Shown: positions 1-8,696 of the stretch, in pieces | Layout: every line of letters starts with the position of its first letter | How positions within the stretch are numbered: position 1 is the stretch's first letter | NCBI GenBank assembly: GCA_964481635.1 | Contig: CAYZTU010000008.1 | Span: 1 to 64,000 of the forward strand | Length of the DNA: 64,000 nucleotides | Direction: 5' to 3' | From: Gloeomargarita sp964481635 | GTDB taxonomy: Bacteria; Cyanobacteriota; Cyanobacteriia; Gloeomargaritales; Gloeomargaritaceae | The notes under the pieces: generated by a model | Databases searched by the model: none | Told to the model about the DNA's origin: nothing | Seen by the model: the letters and a program-made list of their open reading frames with translations, nothing else | Translations under genes and position numbers: made by a program

Positions 1-30
1 CCTGTAGCTTGCGTGCGAAGCAGGACGGGG
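1..30 (-). repeat. Truncated copy of a small dispersed repeat
   Basis: Read on the minus strand, this edge contains GCTTCGCACGCAAGCTAC, close to the motif GGCTACGCCACGCAAGCTAT near 61.13 kb and to related copies near 34.30 and 37.11 kb. It looks like the end of an interspersed repeat cut by the window boundary. The identification rests only on this short similarity. Confidence 0.4.
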
Positions 31-36
31 TTTTAG

Positions 37-303
37 ACCCAGTTTTTTGATAAAACGGCAAAGAGTTTCTGGGAATGTTATCAAAAACTACCCATTGAAA
101 TCCGTCATCTTGTTGACAAAAACTTTGCTTTAATGAAAAGAGATATTTATCATCCATCCCTGCAATTCAAAAAAGTTGGTAGAGTTTAGTCTGCAAGAGT
201 TGGAGCGAACTATCGCACTGTATCCACAGCAATCAATGGAGGCTATTTATGGTTCTGGATAGGCTCACACCAAGACTATGACAAACTCATCGCTAGGGGG
301 TAA
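37..303 (+). pseudogene. Broken RelE/ParE-like toxin gene
   Basis: This frame reads like the small cytotoxic RelE/ParE/HigB-type toxins common in cyanobacteria: FFDKTAKSFWECYQKLP near the start, HPSLQFKKVGRV in the middle, then SARVGANYR and WFWIGSHQDYDKLI at the end. There is no start codon before the conserved region, because a stop at 34-36 precedes it. A TAG at 187-189 sits where the family normally has tryptophan (W-S-A/V-R-V-G), so one G-to-A change explains it. No antitoxin gene follows before the next gene. The gene looks dead; an intact shorter product is unlikely because both halves are needed. Confidence 0.65.
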
Positions 304-403
304 AACCCATGATTAATTATCACACCCGGTCGCATGATAAACTAAAAGTGCCATTTTAAGCGAAACAAGCGGCGGGTGGTGTTAAGCATTGGGAGCCAAG
401 TTT

Positions 404-781
404 GTGCAACGGTCTATTCTACTGGGTACCTTGGGAGCGGTGGCGACGGTCACCCTGGGCTTGGGATTGACCAACCCTTCGGAGCAGGAATTTATCGGTT
501 TTGCCTTTGTCACCCTGCGCCAGGAACTTTGCCCCCGGCTGCCGGATATTATTAAAGAATCCACCCAAGGCCAGGAAATTCCCCAATTTTTAACCACCTA
601 CCTCAACCAATCCTGTAGTGATATTTTGACGGCGATTCGGGGTACGGCTGAGGACTTTTTACGCCGCAATACCCGGGTACAAAATTACGTTTTATTCAGT
701 ATCTATACCACCGACCTTTTTGGTAGCAAATATCGCACCATTGGGATTGCCCGCCAATTGATCACTATCCCGGAGAAATAG
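404..781 (+). CDS. DUF4359-like exported or membrane-anchored protein
   Basis: A conserved hypothetical protein of about 125 residues. An N-terminal hydrophobic stretch (about residues 3-22, SILLGTLGAVATVTLGLGL) suggests a signal peptide or single anchor. The remainder has paired cysteines (ELCPRL and NQSCSDIL) and the segment NYVLFSIYTTDL near the C terminus, which resembles the DUF4359 family of cyanobacteria. I chose the GTG at 404 because GGGAG lies eight bases upstream; a TTG at 389 in the same frame has a poorer site. No molecular function is known. It is followed closely by the TIGR02652 gene on the same strand. Confidence 0.7.
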   Translation: MQRSILLGTLGAVATVTLGLGLTNPSEQEFIGFAFVTLRQELCPRLPDIIKESTQGQEIPQFLTTYLNQSCSDILTAIRGTAEDFLRRNTRVQNYVLFSIYTTDLFGSKYRTIGIARQLITIPEK

Positions 782-819
782 ACCGTTACAATGACATTAG
801 GTTCTTGGGAGTCGTGTCC

Positions 820-1323
820 TTGATTTCTCCGAGTTGGCAATACCCGATTTTTGGGCCAGAGATTGCCTGCCCCCACTGTCGGCAAATGATTCCCGCCTTG
901 ACCCTGACGGATACCTACCTGTGTCCCCGCCATGGGGCGTTTGAATCCAACCCGGACACCGGGGAACTGGTACATCTGCAATCGGGGCGGCGGTGGCGGC
1001 AGTGGCAACAACATTGGTACCGCCAACATACCCACCCGGACGGCATCCGCTTTGAAATCCATGAGGCACTGGATCAACTGTACAGCCAGGGCTATCGGGC
1101 GACCAAGGTGACCATCGCGCAGCGGTATCAAGAATTGATGACCGGCTACCTGGAAAAAGCCAACCGGCCTGGGGAGGAGGGATGTCGCTACCGTCTGTAC
1201 GGCCTGCCGGTGGTCTTCAGCCCCGCCCCCGAGGCCGAACCCTGCTGGGAGGTGATTAATTTTTGTTTGGACAAGGAACCGGGCACCCCGGTGCGCTACC
1301 CCTACCTGCGCCTGTTTGATTGA
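820..1323 (+). CDS. TIGR02652-family protein with a Cys/His cluster
   Basis: This matches a cyanobacteria-restricted family defined by a CxxC-x14-CxxH motif. Here CPHC is followed by exactly 14 residues and then CPRH, close to the N terminus, suggesting a zinc-binding knuckle. The rest is soluble, with conserved-looking blocks such as GRRWRQWQQHWYRQH and a C terminus rich in prolines and tyrosines. Function is unknown. The start is uncertain: TTG 820 has GGGAG at good spacing and gives an N terminus just ahead of QYPIFGPEI, while TTG 805 and GTG 814 are in frame upstream. It ends eight bases from the convergent SIMPL gene. Confidence 0.75.
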   Translation: MISPSWQYPIFGPEIACPHCRQMIPALTLTDTYLCPRHGAFESNPDTGELVHLQSGRRWRQWQQHWYRQHTHPDGIRFEIHEALDQLYSQGYRATKVTIAQRYQELMTGYLEKANRPGEEGCRYRLYGLPVVFSPAPEAEPCWEVINFCLDKEPGTPVRYPYLRLFD

Positions 1324-1331
1324 AGGAATGC

Positions 1332-2078
1332 CTAATTCAGCCCAAAACTGACAGACACCACCGCCGTAATATCTTTTTCTTTTGAGGACGTGTCGTAAAT
1401 CCCGTAATCACTCACATCCGTGGAAAAACGGGACGTGATTTGAAAGACCCCCGTATCCACGTTGCGGACTTTGCCCACCCGGCTCTTGGTCGCTTGGGCA
1501 ATACTTTGGGCGCGGCTTTGGGCATCCCGCACCGCCTCGGCCACCATTTCTACCCGCAATTTCGCCAGGTCAGTGTAGAGGTATTGGGGGGCATCGGAAA
1601 TAATGGGAATGCCCTCGTTAATTAAATCATTGGAACGATTGACCAAGGCGGCAATTTTGTCCACATCGTTGGAGCCAATTTTCACCCGCTGGGTCAAGCG
1701 ATAGGCCAAAACTCGCCCCGTGTCCCGACCATTGATGTTTTCCTGGAGAGCGACATTTTCCAGGGCAGAAAAAACGATTTCACTATCAGGAACCCCTTGA
1801 TTTTGCAGATACAGACGGATTTTTTCCGTATAGGCCGTGACCTGTTTGTAGGCCGCCTGGAGGGAAGGATTTTGGCTCTCCACCCGAAACTGCCAGACAA
1901 TATAATCGGAAGTAATTTCCCGGCGTGCGGAACCCGTCACCTGGACGAGGTCATTGGCACGGGTAAATCCCCCCACCGCATTGGCACCGATCAGGCTACC
2001 CGCCACGATCGCCACGGATAGGGAAACCAGACCGATGAGAACCTGGGGGAGTTGGCTGAGGCGTTCTTTGAGATTCAT
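1332..2078 (-). CDS. SIMPL (DUF541) domain periplasmic protein
   Basis: This 248-residue protein has an N-terminal membrane or signal segment (about residues 13-35) followed by a SIMPL/DUF541 domain. Recognisable elements are VQVTGSARREITSDYIVWQF at the start of the domain, the helix around DAQSRAQSIAQATKSRVGKV and the terminal strand TAVVSVSFGLN. SIMPL proteins are secreted or periplasmic and some bacterial members affect oxidative-stress tolerance, but no enzyme activity is established. The ATG sits after a leader with a moderate purine stretch. It converges on the TIGR02652 gene with almost no spacer. Confidence 0.85.
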   Translation of the reverse strand: MNLKERLSQLPQVLIGLVSLSVAIVAGSLIGANAVGGFTRANDLVQVTGSARREITSDYIVWQFRVESQNPSLQAAYKQVTAYTEKIRLYLQNQGVPDSEIVFSALENVALQENINGRDTGRVLAYRLTQRVKIGSNDVDKIAALVNRSNDLINEGIPIISDAPQYLYTDLAKLRVEMVAEAVRDAQSRAQSIAQATKSRVGKVRNVDTGVFQITSRFSTDVSDYGIYDTSSKEKDITAVVSVSFGLN

Positions 2079-2186
2079 AGGCCGGTCACCGGGGATAGAT
2101 TGCCGCTCGCATCCCCAGCATAAAATAACCCCCCGGCGGGTACCAGGGGGTAAGGGATAACTTCACAATTTAGAAACAAAACCCCA

Positions 2187-2363
2187 TTAGGAGTACATGA
2201 CCCCCCGGTAACACAATTGCCGGGGTGCCCGCTGTTGGCTGGGCACGTTGGCCACATGGATTTTCCAGTTGGCTCCCCGATATTTACCCCCGACCTGCCC
2301 TTCGCTCACCGGCACAACGGTCGCATCATGGTCGTAGGTGGCACCGTGAAAATGGTATTGCAT
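2187..2363 (-). CDS. DUF4278-like small protein
   Basis: A 58-codon gene. The product starts MQYHFHGATYDHD, contains EGQVGGKYRGANWKIH and ends LCYRGVMYS. The repeated YRG element and GGKYRGxxW block are typical of the short DUF4278 proteins abundant in cyanobacteria, whose function is unknown. The start is firm: GGAGG precedes the ATG at ideal spacing, and a TATAAT on the same strand lies about 80 bases upstream. It lies between SIMPL and the divergent zipN. Confidence 0.8.
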   Translation of the reverse strand: MQYHFHGATYDHDATVVPVSEGQVGGKYRGANWKIHVANVPSQQRAPRQLCYRGVMYS

Positions 2364-2444
2364 GGCTGATTCCCTCCGTAAACGATTTAGTAGCGGGTTG
2401 AGCTTTTACCCTGATGGGTCATCTCAATTTCCTTTCTGTATCCA

Positions 2445-2450
2445 ATTATA
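2445..2450 (-). promoter_or_regulatory. Probable -10 box of the DUF4278 gene
   Basis: The minus strand reads TATAAT here, about 80 bases ahead of the DUF4278 start codon, in an AT-rich stretch. No convincing -35 element is visible at the usual distance, so this is a candidate only. The same spacer (2364-2604) must also hold the divergent zipN promoter, which I could not identify. Confidence 0.4.
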
Positions 2451-2604
2451 CTGTTTTTTCAAAAAAAAGCGATCATTGAGCGTCAGCCAACGGTTAATTT
2501 TTGTGAATGGGTGGGGCAGGGCACCCAGGGCTTGCTGAAGGTGGGTTTCCTGGTCTACAGTCTTGGGTAGGTTGCCTGCAGATGGGGATGCGCACGCACT
2601 GGCG

Positions 2605-4347
2605 GTGGTACGAATTTCCTTAGATTGTTACCGAGTGTTGGGGGTGCCCGCCGAAACGGCGGTGGCGCAACTGGGTGCGGTGCTGTCCCAGCGTATGGGG
2701 CGGGAGGTGCGGGCGGATTACTCACCCTTGGCGGTGGCGGCCAGACAGCGGTTACTGGAACAGGCTTATCAGGTCTTGGCGGCCTCCAGCGGCGGGGAAC
2801 CGGCGGGAGATACGGAGGTGACGGAGCCGCCGGTGCTGTGGGTGGAGGGGGAGGCACTGCCGGGGGCGTTGGCCTTGTGGTTGGAGTGGGGCGAGTATGA
2901 ATTAATTTTGAAAACCGGGCAGGCGGCCTGTCAAAACGGCACAGCCCCCAGCGTTTACGGGGATATTATCTTGACCATGGTACTGGCCTACCTGGAGTTG
3001 GGGCGGGAGCAATGGCAACAGCAAAATTATCAACGGGCGGGGGTATATCTGGAGCAGGGGCAGGAATTATTACAACGCACGGGGGGGCTGTTCCCGAATC
3101 TGTTGGCGGAGTTGCAGGTGGATTTGGCGCGGTTGCGCCCCTACCGGATTTTGGAACTGGTGGCTTTGCCCTTGGAGGATCAGCCGGGGCGCAGGTTGGG
3201 GTTGGAATTGCTGGCACGGATGCTGACGGAACGGGGGGGCATCGAAGGCACGGGCGACCCCCAGGCGGGGCTGGGGGTGGAGGAGGGTCTGCGGTTTATC
3301 CAACAACTGCGACCCTACATGACCCTGACGGAGCAGTACCAGCAGTTTGGTCAGGAAGCCCGCCGGCCTTCGGCGGTGGCGGCCTATCTGGCGGGGCATG
3401 GGGCGGTGGGGTTGGGGGTACTGCGGCATCAACCCCAGGTGATTCGGGAGGCGGAGGGGTGGTTCCGGTTTTTGCATCGCACCCAGCCGGTGCCCCTGGA
3501 GTTGGCGGTGACGACCCTATTATTAGGACAAACCGAAATGGCGTTGGGATTTTTAGGGCAATATCTCGCCAGCCCCGCCGCCGAGGCATCCGTGGCAAAT
3601 TTGATCCGCACCGCTCCCGATGAATTGGTGGGTTTGTACCGCTACGCCCAAACCTGGTTGCAGGCAGAAATTGCCCCCTTCGCCCGGGAAGTAACCCCGG
3701 CGGATTTGGATATACAAAGTTATTTTGCTGACCCCCAGGTGGTGGCACTTTTGGAGCAATGGCAAGCCCCGGAGGTGGGGCTGACCCCGGTTTCCCGCCC
3801 CCCCCAACGGGCGGTGCGCCCCCCACGGCGGGGTTATGGCTGGTTGGTGACCGGGGTGGCGGCGCTGGTTACAGCGGGGGGACTGTGGTGGTGGTGGCAA
3901 CGCCTGCCTCCAGAAACCTTGACCATTACCCTGGAACGACCGCCCGTGCCCATCCCCAGTCCTAGCCCCAGCCCCGCCGCCAATGACCCCCGCACCGAGG
4001 CACTCCAGACCTTGACGACCTGGCAAAAGATCAAAGCGGATGCCTTCGGGGCGCAACACGCCATTGACCGATTGGGGACGATCCTGGTGGAACCGGCCTT
4101 GACCCAGTGGCGGGAACGGGCACAACAATCCCAGCAGGAAGGCATTACCGAAATCCATACCCTCAAACGGTTGGAGATTGCCCGGATGCAGATGGTCAAT
4201 GCCCAGGAGATGGTGGTGGAAGCCCGCATTGAAGACCAGGTGCAGGTGCAGGGAGAGGATGCGGGTAATAGCACCTACCAAGCCCGCTATGAACTAGTCA
4301 AGTCCCCGCAAGGTTGGCGGATTCGTAAAATTTCCCTGCTTCCCTAA
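2605..4347 (+). CDS. zipN: Cell division protein ZipN/Ftn2 (ARC6 homologue)
   Basis: A cyanobacterial divisome protein that tethers FtsZ to the cytoplasmic membrane and is the ancestor of plastid ARC6. The N terminus VRISLDCYRVLGVPAET is the J-domain-like start typical of the family, followed by a long helical middle region. A single membrane span (GWLVTGVAALVTAGGLWWWW, about residues 411-430) precedes a proline-rich linker and a C-terminal IMS/DUF4101-like domain ending GWRIRKISLLP. I prefer the GTG at 2605, which matches family N termini, although the frame is open back to TTG 2563. It is followed after 32 bases by lpxD and may be cotranscribed with it. Confidence 0.88.
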   Translation: MVRISLDCYRVLGVPAETAVAQLGAVLSQRMGREVRADYSPLAVAARQRLLEQAYQVLAASSGGEPAGDTEVTEPPVLWVEGEALPGALALWLEWGEYELILKTGQAACQNGTAPSVYGDIILTMVLAYLELGREQWQQQNYQRAGVYLEQGQELLQRTGGLFPNLLAELQVDLARLRPYRILELVALPLEDQPGRRLGLELLARMLTERGGIEGTGDPQAGLGVEEGLRFIQQLRPYMTLTEQYQQFGQEARRPSAVAAYLAGHGAVGLGVLRHQPQVIREAEGWFRFLHRTQPVPLELAVTTLLLGQTEMALGFLGQYLASPAAEASVANLIRTAPDELVGLYRYAQTWLQAEIAPFAREVTPADLDIQSYFADPQVVALLEQWQAPEVGLTPVSRPPQRAVRPPRRGYGWLVTGVAALVTAGGLWWWWQRLPPETLTITLERPPVPIPSPSPSPAANDPRTEALQTLTTWQKIKADAFGAQHAIDRLGTILVEPALTQWRERAQQSQQEGITEIHTLKRLEIARMQMVNAQEMVVEARIEDQVQVQGEDAGNSTYQARYELVKSPQGWRIRKISLLP

Positions 4348-4379
4348 TAACCTAATTTTGTCATTATAAAATACTACCA

Positions 4380-5399
4380 ATGATTACCTTCCATGACCTA
4401 TTGACCCATTTGCCCAACGGCTCCCACGGCGGGGGTAACCCCACCTTGACCGGGGTCGCCAGCCTCACCGAAGCCCAGGGGGGGGAGTTGGCCTTTGCGG
4501 AACATAGTCGGCTGTTGCCCCAATTGCAGGCAACCCAGGCCGCCGCAGTCATTCTCCCGTTGGATACGGCACTCCAGGAAGCGGCTCAGGCACGGGGTTT
4601 GGCCTGGGTATCCCTGCCTGACCCCCGCCTGGGGTTTGCCCTGGCCATGAATCATTTTTATCAACCCGCATCCCTGCCTCCCGGCATCCATCCCACGGCG
4701 GTGATTGACCCCACAGTCACCTTGGGAGCCGGGGTACGCATTGGCCCGCAGGCGGTGATCCAAGCGGGGGTAACTGTGGATGATGATGTTCAGGTGTGGC
4801 CGGGAGTGGTGGTGGGTCCCCAGGCAAAGATAGGCTCTCAAAGTGTTTTATATGCTAACTGTACTATTTATGAGCGCACGGAAATCGGTGCTGACTGTAT
4901 CATCCACAGTGGGGCGGTGGTGGGGAGTGAGGGGTTTGGGTTTGTGCCCACCCCGAATGGCTGGGTGAAGATGCCCCAATCCGGGCGGGTGGTGCTGGAG
5001 TCGGGGGTGGAAATTGGTGCGAATACCTGTATTGACCGGCCAGCGGTGGGGGAAACCCGCATCGGCACAGGGAGCAAATTGGATAATCTCATTCACATCG
5101 GCCACGGCTGTCGCTTGGGTGCCCATTGTGCCTTGGCAGCACAGGTGGGTTTGGCGGGGGGGGTGATTTTGGAGGACTGGGTGATTTTGGGGGGGCAGGT
5201 GGGGGCGGCCAATCAACTGCGGGTGGGCAGTCGGGCGCAGGTGGCGGCCAAAAGCGGTTTACACCAGGATGTACCCACGGGGGCAGTGATGGCGGGGTAT
5301 CCGGCGATTCCTTTGCCCCTGTGGCGCAAGGTGGTGGCGGTGGTGCAACGGCTGCCGGAGATGTACCAAACCTGGCGCAAACTTAGCCGGGGGGAATGA
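4380..5399 (+). CDS. lpxD: UDP-3-O-acylglucosamine N-acyltransferase LpxD
   Basis: Transfers a 3-hydroxyacyl chain from acyl carrier protein to UDP-3-O-acylglucosamine in lipid A synthesis, in the cytoplasm. The 339-residue length is normal. The N-terminal uridine-binding domain is followed from about residue 100 by left-handed beta-helix hexapeptide repeats (for example IDPTVTLGAGVRIGPQAVI). The block LDNLIHIGHGCRLGAHC contains the histidine expected to act as base. The C-terminal helix follows GYPAIPLPLWRK. Other lpx genes are not in the window. Confidence 0.92.
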   Translation: MITFHDLLTHLPNGSHGGGNPTLTGVASLTEAQGGELAFAEHSRLLPQLQATQAAAVILPLDTALQEAAQARGLAWVSLPDPRLGFALAMNHFYQPASLPPGIHPTAVIDPTVTLGAGVRIGPQAVIQAGVTVDDDVQVWPGVVVGPQAKIGSQSVLYANCTIYERTEIGADCIIHSGAVVGSEGFGFVPTPNGWVKMPQSGRVVLESGVEIGANTCIDRPAVGETRIGTGSKLDNLIHIGHGCRLGAHCALAAQVGLAGGVILEDWVILGGQVGAANQLRVGSRAQVAAKSGLHQDVPTGAVMAGYPAIPLPLWRKVVAVVQRLPEMYQTWRKLSRGE

Positions 5400-5466
5400 G
5401 GGGGTTGATCTACAACTGGCAACTAGACTATCGCTCTGCTCATCCCCTTATTTTGATCCGAAAAAA

Positions 5467-7986
5467 TTACAAAAAAAATTCATTTATTTTGCGTTTCCAC
5501 TCATCTTCGAAAATAAGCTTAAACTCAATCCGAGAACCAAAGAATTCCTGCTTTAACTCTCCCCATTGTATCTTTCGACCGAGTTCATTACAAATCTCAA
5601 AAATGGTTTGTTTATACTGAGTATCCTCATTCTTCAAGTGTAAACCCTTGCTCTCAACAACGTAGACAGTCGCACAATCATCAGGTTTCTGTAAATCAGT
5701 TTCGGGTATAATGAAGTCAGGATAAATTTTTCCTTTTTTCCAGCCCTGGATGTAGTAATCTTTTCGAGAAACGTTCCTATACCAGAACAGAAGCTTTTCT
5801 TGTTCATCTAAGTAAATTGCGATCGCCTTTTCCATCTCGTTGAACTCTTCTTCCGGTACGTAATCAAACAAGCTCCGTTGAATTGGATCGTTATTTTCTC
5901 TAGTTAGTTTTGGCGCATTCTTACGGACGTTGATTCGCATAGGAATATCTGGACTGCGATCAACGACTAAAAAGAAGCAAAGTTGTTGGCTGTCTAGCAA
6001 ATCTCGAAAAACTTGCTTTGCTAAGCGATCGCACTCCTTGGCTAAAGCCTTCCGTAATTCTTCAATGATAAAGACCATGTTATTGGCAATGATTTCCTCC
6101 GTATTGCCTGAGATACTGGAGAGCGAAGAGAAAACTTCCTCAGCAACTTGATAAGCTATCCAGGGATTGGGAACGATGTCTAGGATTTGGCGTGTGACGT
6201 GGACTAAATCTAGTTTCACGCTTGCTTTTTGAATTTGGCTTTCCTTTTTTGTGACAACTTCTTGTTCATATTGACTTAATCCAATAGCAGACGTTTCATC
6301 TTCTCCCTCTGCTTTAGACAGTGGTAGTTTCTTGATCTCATCTAAATTGATCAGTCCCCAATTGATTCGGCTCAGAATATCCATGTCATAGCTGAGTTCA
6401 CGCCAGCCTTGGGGTTGTTGAATAACAAACCGAGGTAAGTAAAGCTTTCCTTCAAATTTCTTGAACTGTGGCCGATAACCAACCTCTACTTTTCCATCAT
6501 CCTGTACATCTTGAACAATGTTTCCGACAATGTCGCCCAAGCCTTCATTTTGCAAACCAGATCGAATACTGCTAATTAGTTCTTGTGCTTTTTGTTTGAA
6601 GCAAAAAACATAACATTCATCTAATGCTTGAACTTTGGTTTTACGAGCGTAAGGTTGCCGAAGAATACGCCCCACTAACTGGGTAATCGCATTTTTTGAA
6701 CTGGGATTAGTTAACACCGTTAACACATAGGCAAAGGAGCAATCCCAGCCTTCTTGCAAAGCTTGCTTGGTGATGATGTAGCAGATCGGGCAATCTTGGC
6801 TGAAGAGATCAATTCCCTCAATATCGTCTTTCTCACTGGATTTGATGGCGATCGCATCAGGGCTAATGCTACATTCTCGGATCAGGAAATTCTTCGCGTC
6901 CTCTGCATGAATGTAGTGAATATCACCCCGTTGATCTCTACCTGTACGCTCAACTTGAATCAAACAAATGGGACGAATGTAGGTTCCAGTTCTGGCTTGA
7001 TACTCTAGTGCTTGCCGATGAAGTTCATCCCGTTTAGCGACGCTATCCCGTAGGCAATCTTTCCAGTCATAACTGGCTTTATTAGTGAGATGAATATCAA
7101 GCTTGATCATCTCCTCCCGGTTAAGTTCCTGTCCGCCAATGCTAATCAAGATATTGCTATTCGGTGGGGGAGTCGCTGATAGTTCTACAATGATAGAAGG
7201 ATTGAAATTGCAGATCGTGTCTTGAGCATTTTTGCTATAGGCTTTGTGACCTTCATCAATCACGATAATAGGCTTGAGGATACGAAGAGTATTACCGAGG
7301 GATGTTTTGATTTGCTCCCCGAAAAAGGAATGTTGTTCTCCAAAACAGTCTAGATTGGGGAATTGTTCCAGTAATTTTTGGTGGTCAGGAAGGCGATCGT
7401 CGGATGGGAAAAAGGCATCAAACCCGGCGGAATCTTGGAAGATTTTTAGGGTTTCCTTATTTTGCCGATTGGCCGAGGGCAACATCAGCAGCAAAACGAC
7501 CAGGCTTTCTTGAATGTCCGCCGGGGTAAAACGTTCGGTCTTCTCAACAATTTTGGTACGTCCCCCACTGTTGAGGTCCAAGACTTGACGGTACGGATGC
7601 TCACGGGTACGCAACGCTTTCAGAGTTTGCCGATAAATCTGGTTAGTGGGGACAATCCACAACACCAAGCCCGTTTGCTTTTTTAGGTAGTGAGCATTAA
7701 TCAAGCCGATGGTATGGGTTGCTAACAGCGTTTTGCCACCCCCCGTAGGAACCTTAATGCAAAAGTTTGGGAGCGGCTCTCCTAATCCATTTTTCTTGTC
7801 ATAGTGGATTGCTCCTGGAAACGTGGTGCCTCCTTTCGCTTTTTCCCAGGCTTTTCGCGTAAAGTCGCCTGCCATGTCTGGATCAATGGCAAGAATCTTT
7901 TCATACTTGGCACGAAACCCAGCCAAATGCTCAAGATAAATCTTAACCTCGTTAATGCAGTGTTTTTGGTAGTCCTTGAGTTCCAT
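5467..7986 (-). CDS. Type III restriction enzyme, Res subunit
   Basis: The helicase-nuclease subunit of a type III restriction-modification system; it needs the Mod subunit to recognise DNA and cleaves after ATP-driven movement. The 839-residue protein has a Walker A motif VPTGGGKT at about 79-86, motif II DEGH at 244-247, a helicase C-terminal region including LVGRILRQPYARKTK, and a C-terminal PD-(D/E)XK nuclease with PDFIIPE and YVVESKG at about 755-782. It is the last gene of the operon mod-vapB-vapC-res, starting four bases after vapC ends. The DNA is clearly AT-richer than the neighbourhood and carries three HIP1 octamers (5819, 6025, 6848), signs of transfer. It appears full length. Confidence 0.9.
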   Translation of the reverse strand: MELKDYQKHCINEVKIYLEHLAGFRAKYEKILAIDPDMAGDFTRKAWEKAKGGTTFPGAIHYDKKNGLGEPLPNFCIKVPTGGGKTLLATHTIGLINAHYLKKQTGLVLWIVPTNQIYRQTLKALRTREHPYRQVLDLNSGGRTKIVEKTERFTPADIQESLVVLLLMLPSANRQNKETLKIFQDSAGFDAFFPSDDRLPDHQKLLEQFPNLDCFGEQHSFFGEQIKTSLGNTLRILKPIIVIDEGHKAYSKNAQDTICNFNPSIIVELSATPPPNSNILISIGGQELNREEMIKLDIHLTNKASYDWKDCLRDSVAKRDELHRQALEYQARTGTYIRPICLIQVERTGRDQRGDIHYIHAEDAKNFLIRECSISPDAIAIKSSEKDDIEGIDLFSQDCPICYIITKQALQEGWDCSFAYVLTVLTNPSSKNAITQLVGRILRQPYARKTKVQALDECYVFCFKQKAQELISSIRSGLQNEGLGDIVGNIVQDVQDDGKVEVGYRPQFKKFEGKLYLPRFVIQQPQGWRELSYDMDILSRINWGLINLDEIKKLPLSKAEGEDETSAIGLSQYEQEVVTKKESQIQKASVKLDLVHVTRQILDIVPNPWIAYQVAEEVFSSLSSISGNTEEIIANNMVFIIEELRKALAKECDRLAKQVFRDLLDSQQLCFFLVVDRSPDIPMRINVRKNAPKLTRENNDPIQRSLFDYVPEEEFNEMEKAIAIYLDEQEKLLFWYRNVSRKDYYIQGWKKGKIYPDFIIPETDLQKPDDCATVYVVESKGLHLKNEDTQYKQTIFEICNELGRKIQWGELKQEFFGSRIEFKLIFEDEWKRKINEFFL

Positions 7987-7989
7987 CAG

Positions 7990-8388
7990 TCACTCCCAAT
8001 CTTCGTACTTCAAATCAGTCACGCGACTAAATTCACGGGTGTTGTGAGTGATCAGGATCAGGTTCCTGGCTAATGCAATCGCAGCAATGAGTAAGTCATT
8101 TGAGCCGATAGGAGTTCCTGATGCGGTTAGTTGACTACGAACTTGCCCTGCAAGCTGAGCAGATTCATCATCAAATGCAAGACTTTCAAATTGCTGAAAG
8201 AACTGTGTCAATTTTTTCAAATTTTGCGATCGCTTAGAACCTCTATATGCACCAAAATAAAGCTCTGATTTCACAATAGAACATAGTCTAAAATTTGTAG
8301 GTGAGCGGACTGCAAATTTCTGAATCAATTGTGGAGTGCCGCTTTTGTTGAGGAGGTGAATACAAACATTGGTATCTAATAGATACAT
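7990..8388 (-). CDS. vapC: VapC-type PIN-domain toxin
   Basis: A 132-residue PIN-domain ribonuclease. The acidic metal-binding residues are visible: D5 in LLDTN, E42 in KSELYFG and D98 in SNDLLIAA, with the C-terminal THNTREF block. VapC toxins cleave RNA (often initiator tRNA or rRNA) when freed from VapB. The ATG overlaps the vapB stop by one base (TAATG), which implies translational coupling. It lies between mod and res of a type III restriction system, an unusual position. A HIP1 octamer is at 8226. All catalytic positions are present, so it should be active. Confidence 0.88.
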   Translation of the reverse strand: MYLLDTNVCIHLLNKSGTPQLIQKFAVRSPTNFRLCSIVKSELYFGAYRGSKRSQNLKKLTQFFQQFESLAFDDESAQLAGQVRSQLTASGTPIGSNDLLIAAIALARNLILITHNTREFSRVTDLKYEDWE

Positions 8389-8681
8389 TATGGTGTCTCC
8401 TCTTCTCCAAAAGTAAGCTCCTCTCGAATCTCAAAGGGGAGTTGCGGGGGGCGTTCGAGGGGTTCGCCTTCCCAAGTACCAACAACATTTTCAAAAAAGC
8501 CGGGACTCCATCCCAATGATTCGGGTGTGTTTTCAGTTGTATGCTTCGGTTGATTGTCGGGTGACGCAATCGGCTGGAACACAACCAGAATTTCAAGGTT
8601 TTGGTTTTTGAGATTGTCAGGCACTTGTATTTGCAAAATACCATCGTCCCCAATTTTAGATTTCAGCTTAATACTTTCCAT
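8388..8681 (-). CDS. vapB: VapB-like antitoxin
   Basis: This 97-residue protein is the expected partner of the VapC toxin. The N terminus (MESIKLKSKIGDDGILQIQV) has the beta-strand pattern of cyanobacterial VapC-associated antitoxins. The C-terminal part, with LGWSPGFFENVVGTWEGEPL and an acidic tail, is the usual toxin-neutralising region. There is no strong classical DNA-binding signature, so family placement rests on the N-terminal pattern, the C-terminal motif and the position directly before vapC. It starts 15 bases after mod ends, so operonic transcription with the restriction genes is likely. Confidence 0.8.
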   Translation of the reverse strand: MESIKLKSKIGDDGILQIQVPDNLKNQNLEILVVFQPIASPDNQPKHTTENTPESLGWSPGFFENVVGTWEGEPLERPPQLPFEIREELTFGEEETP

Positions 8682-8696
8682 CGCTAAACCTCCTAA

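Noticed and set aside
3012..3623. 203-codon glycine-rich frame on the plus strand
   Set aside because: It lies entirely inside zipN in another frame and its composition (long Gly runs) is the expected shadow of GC-rich coding sequence.
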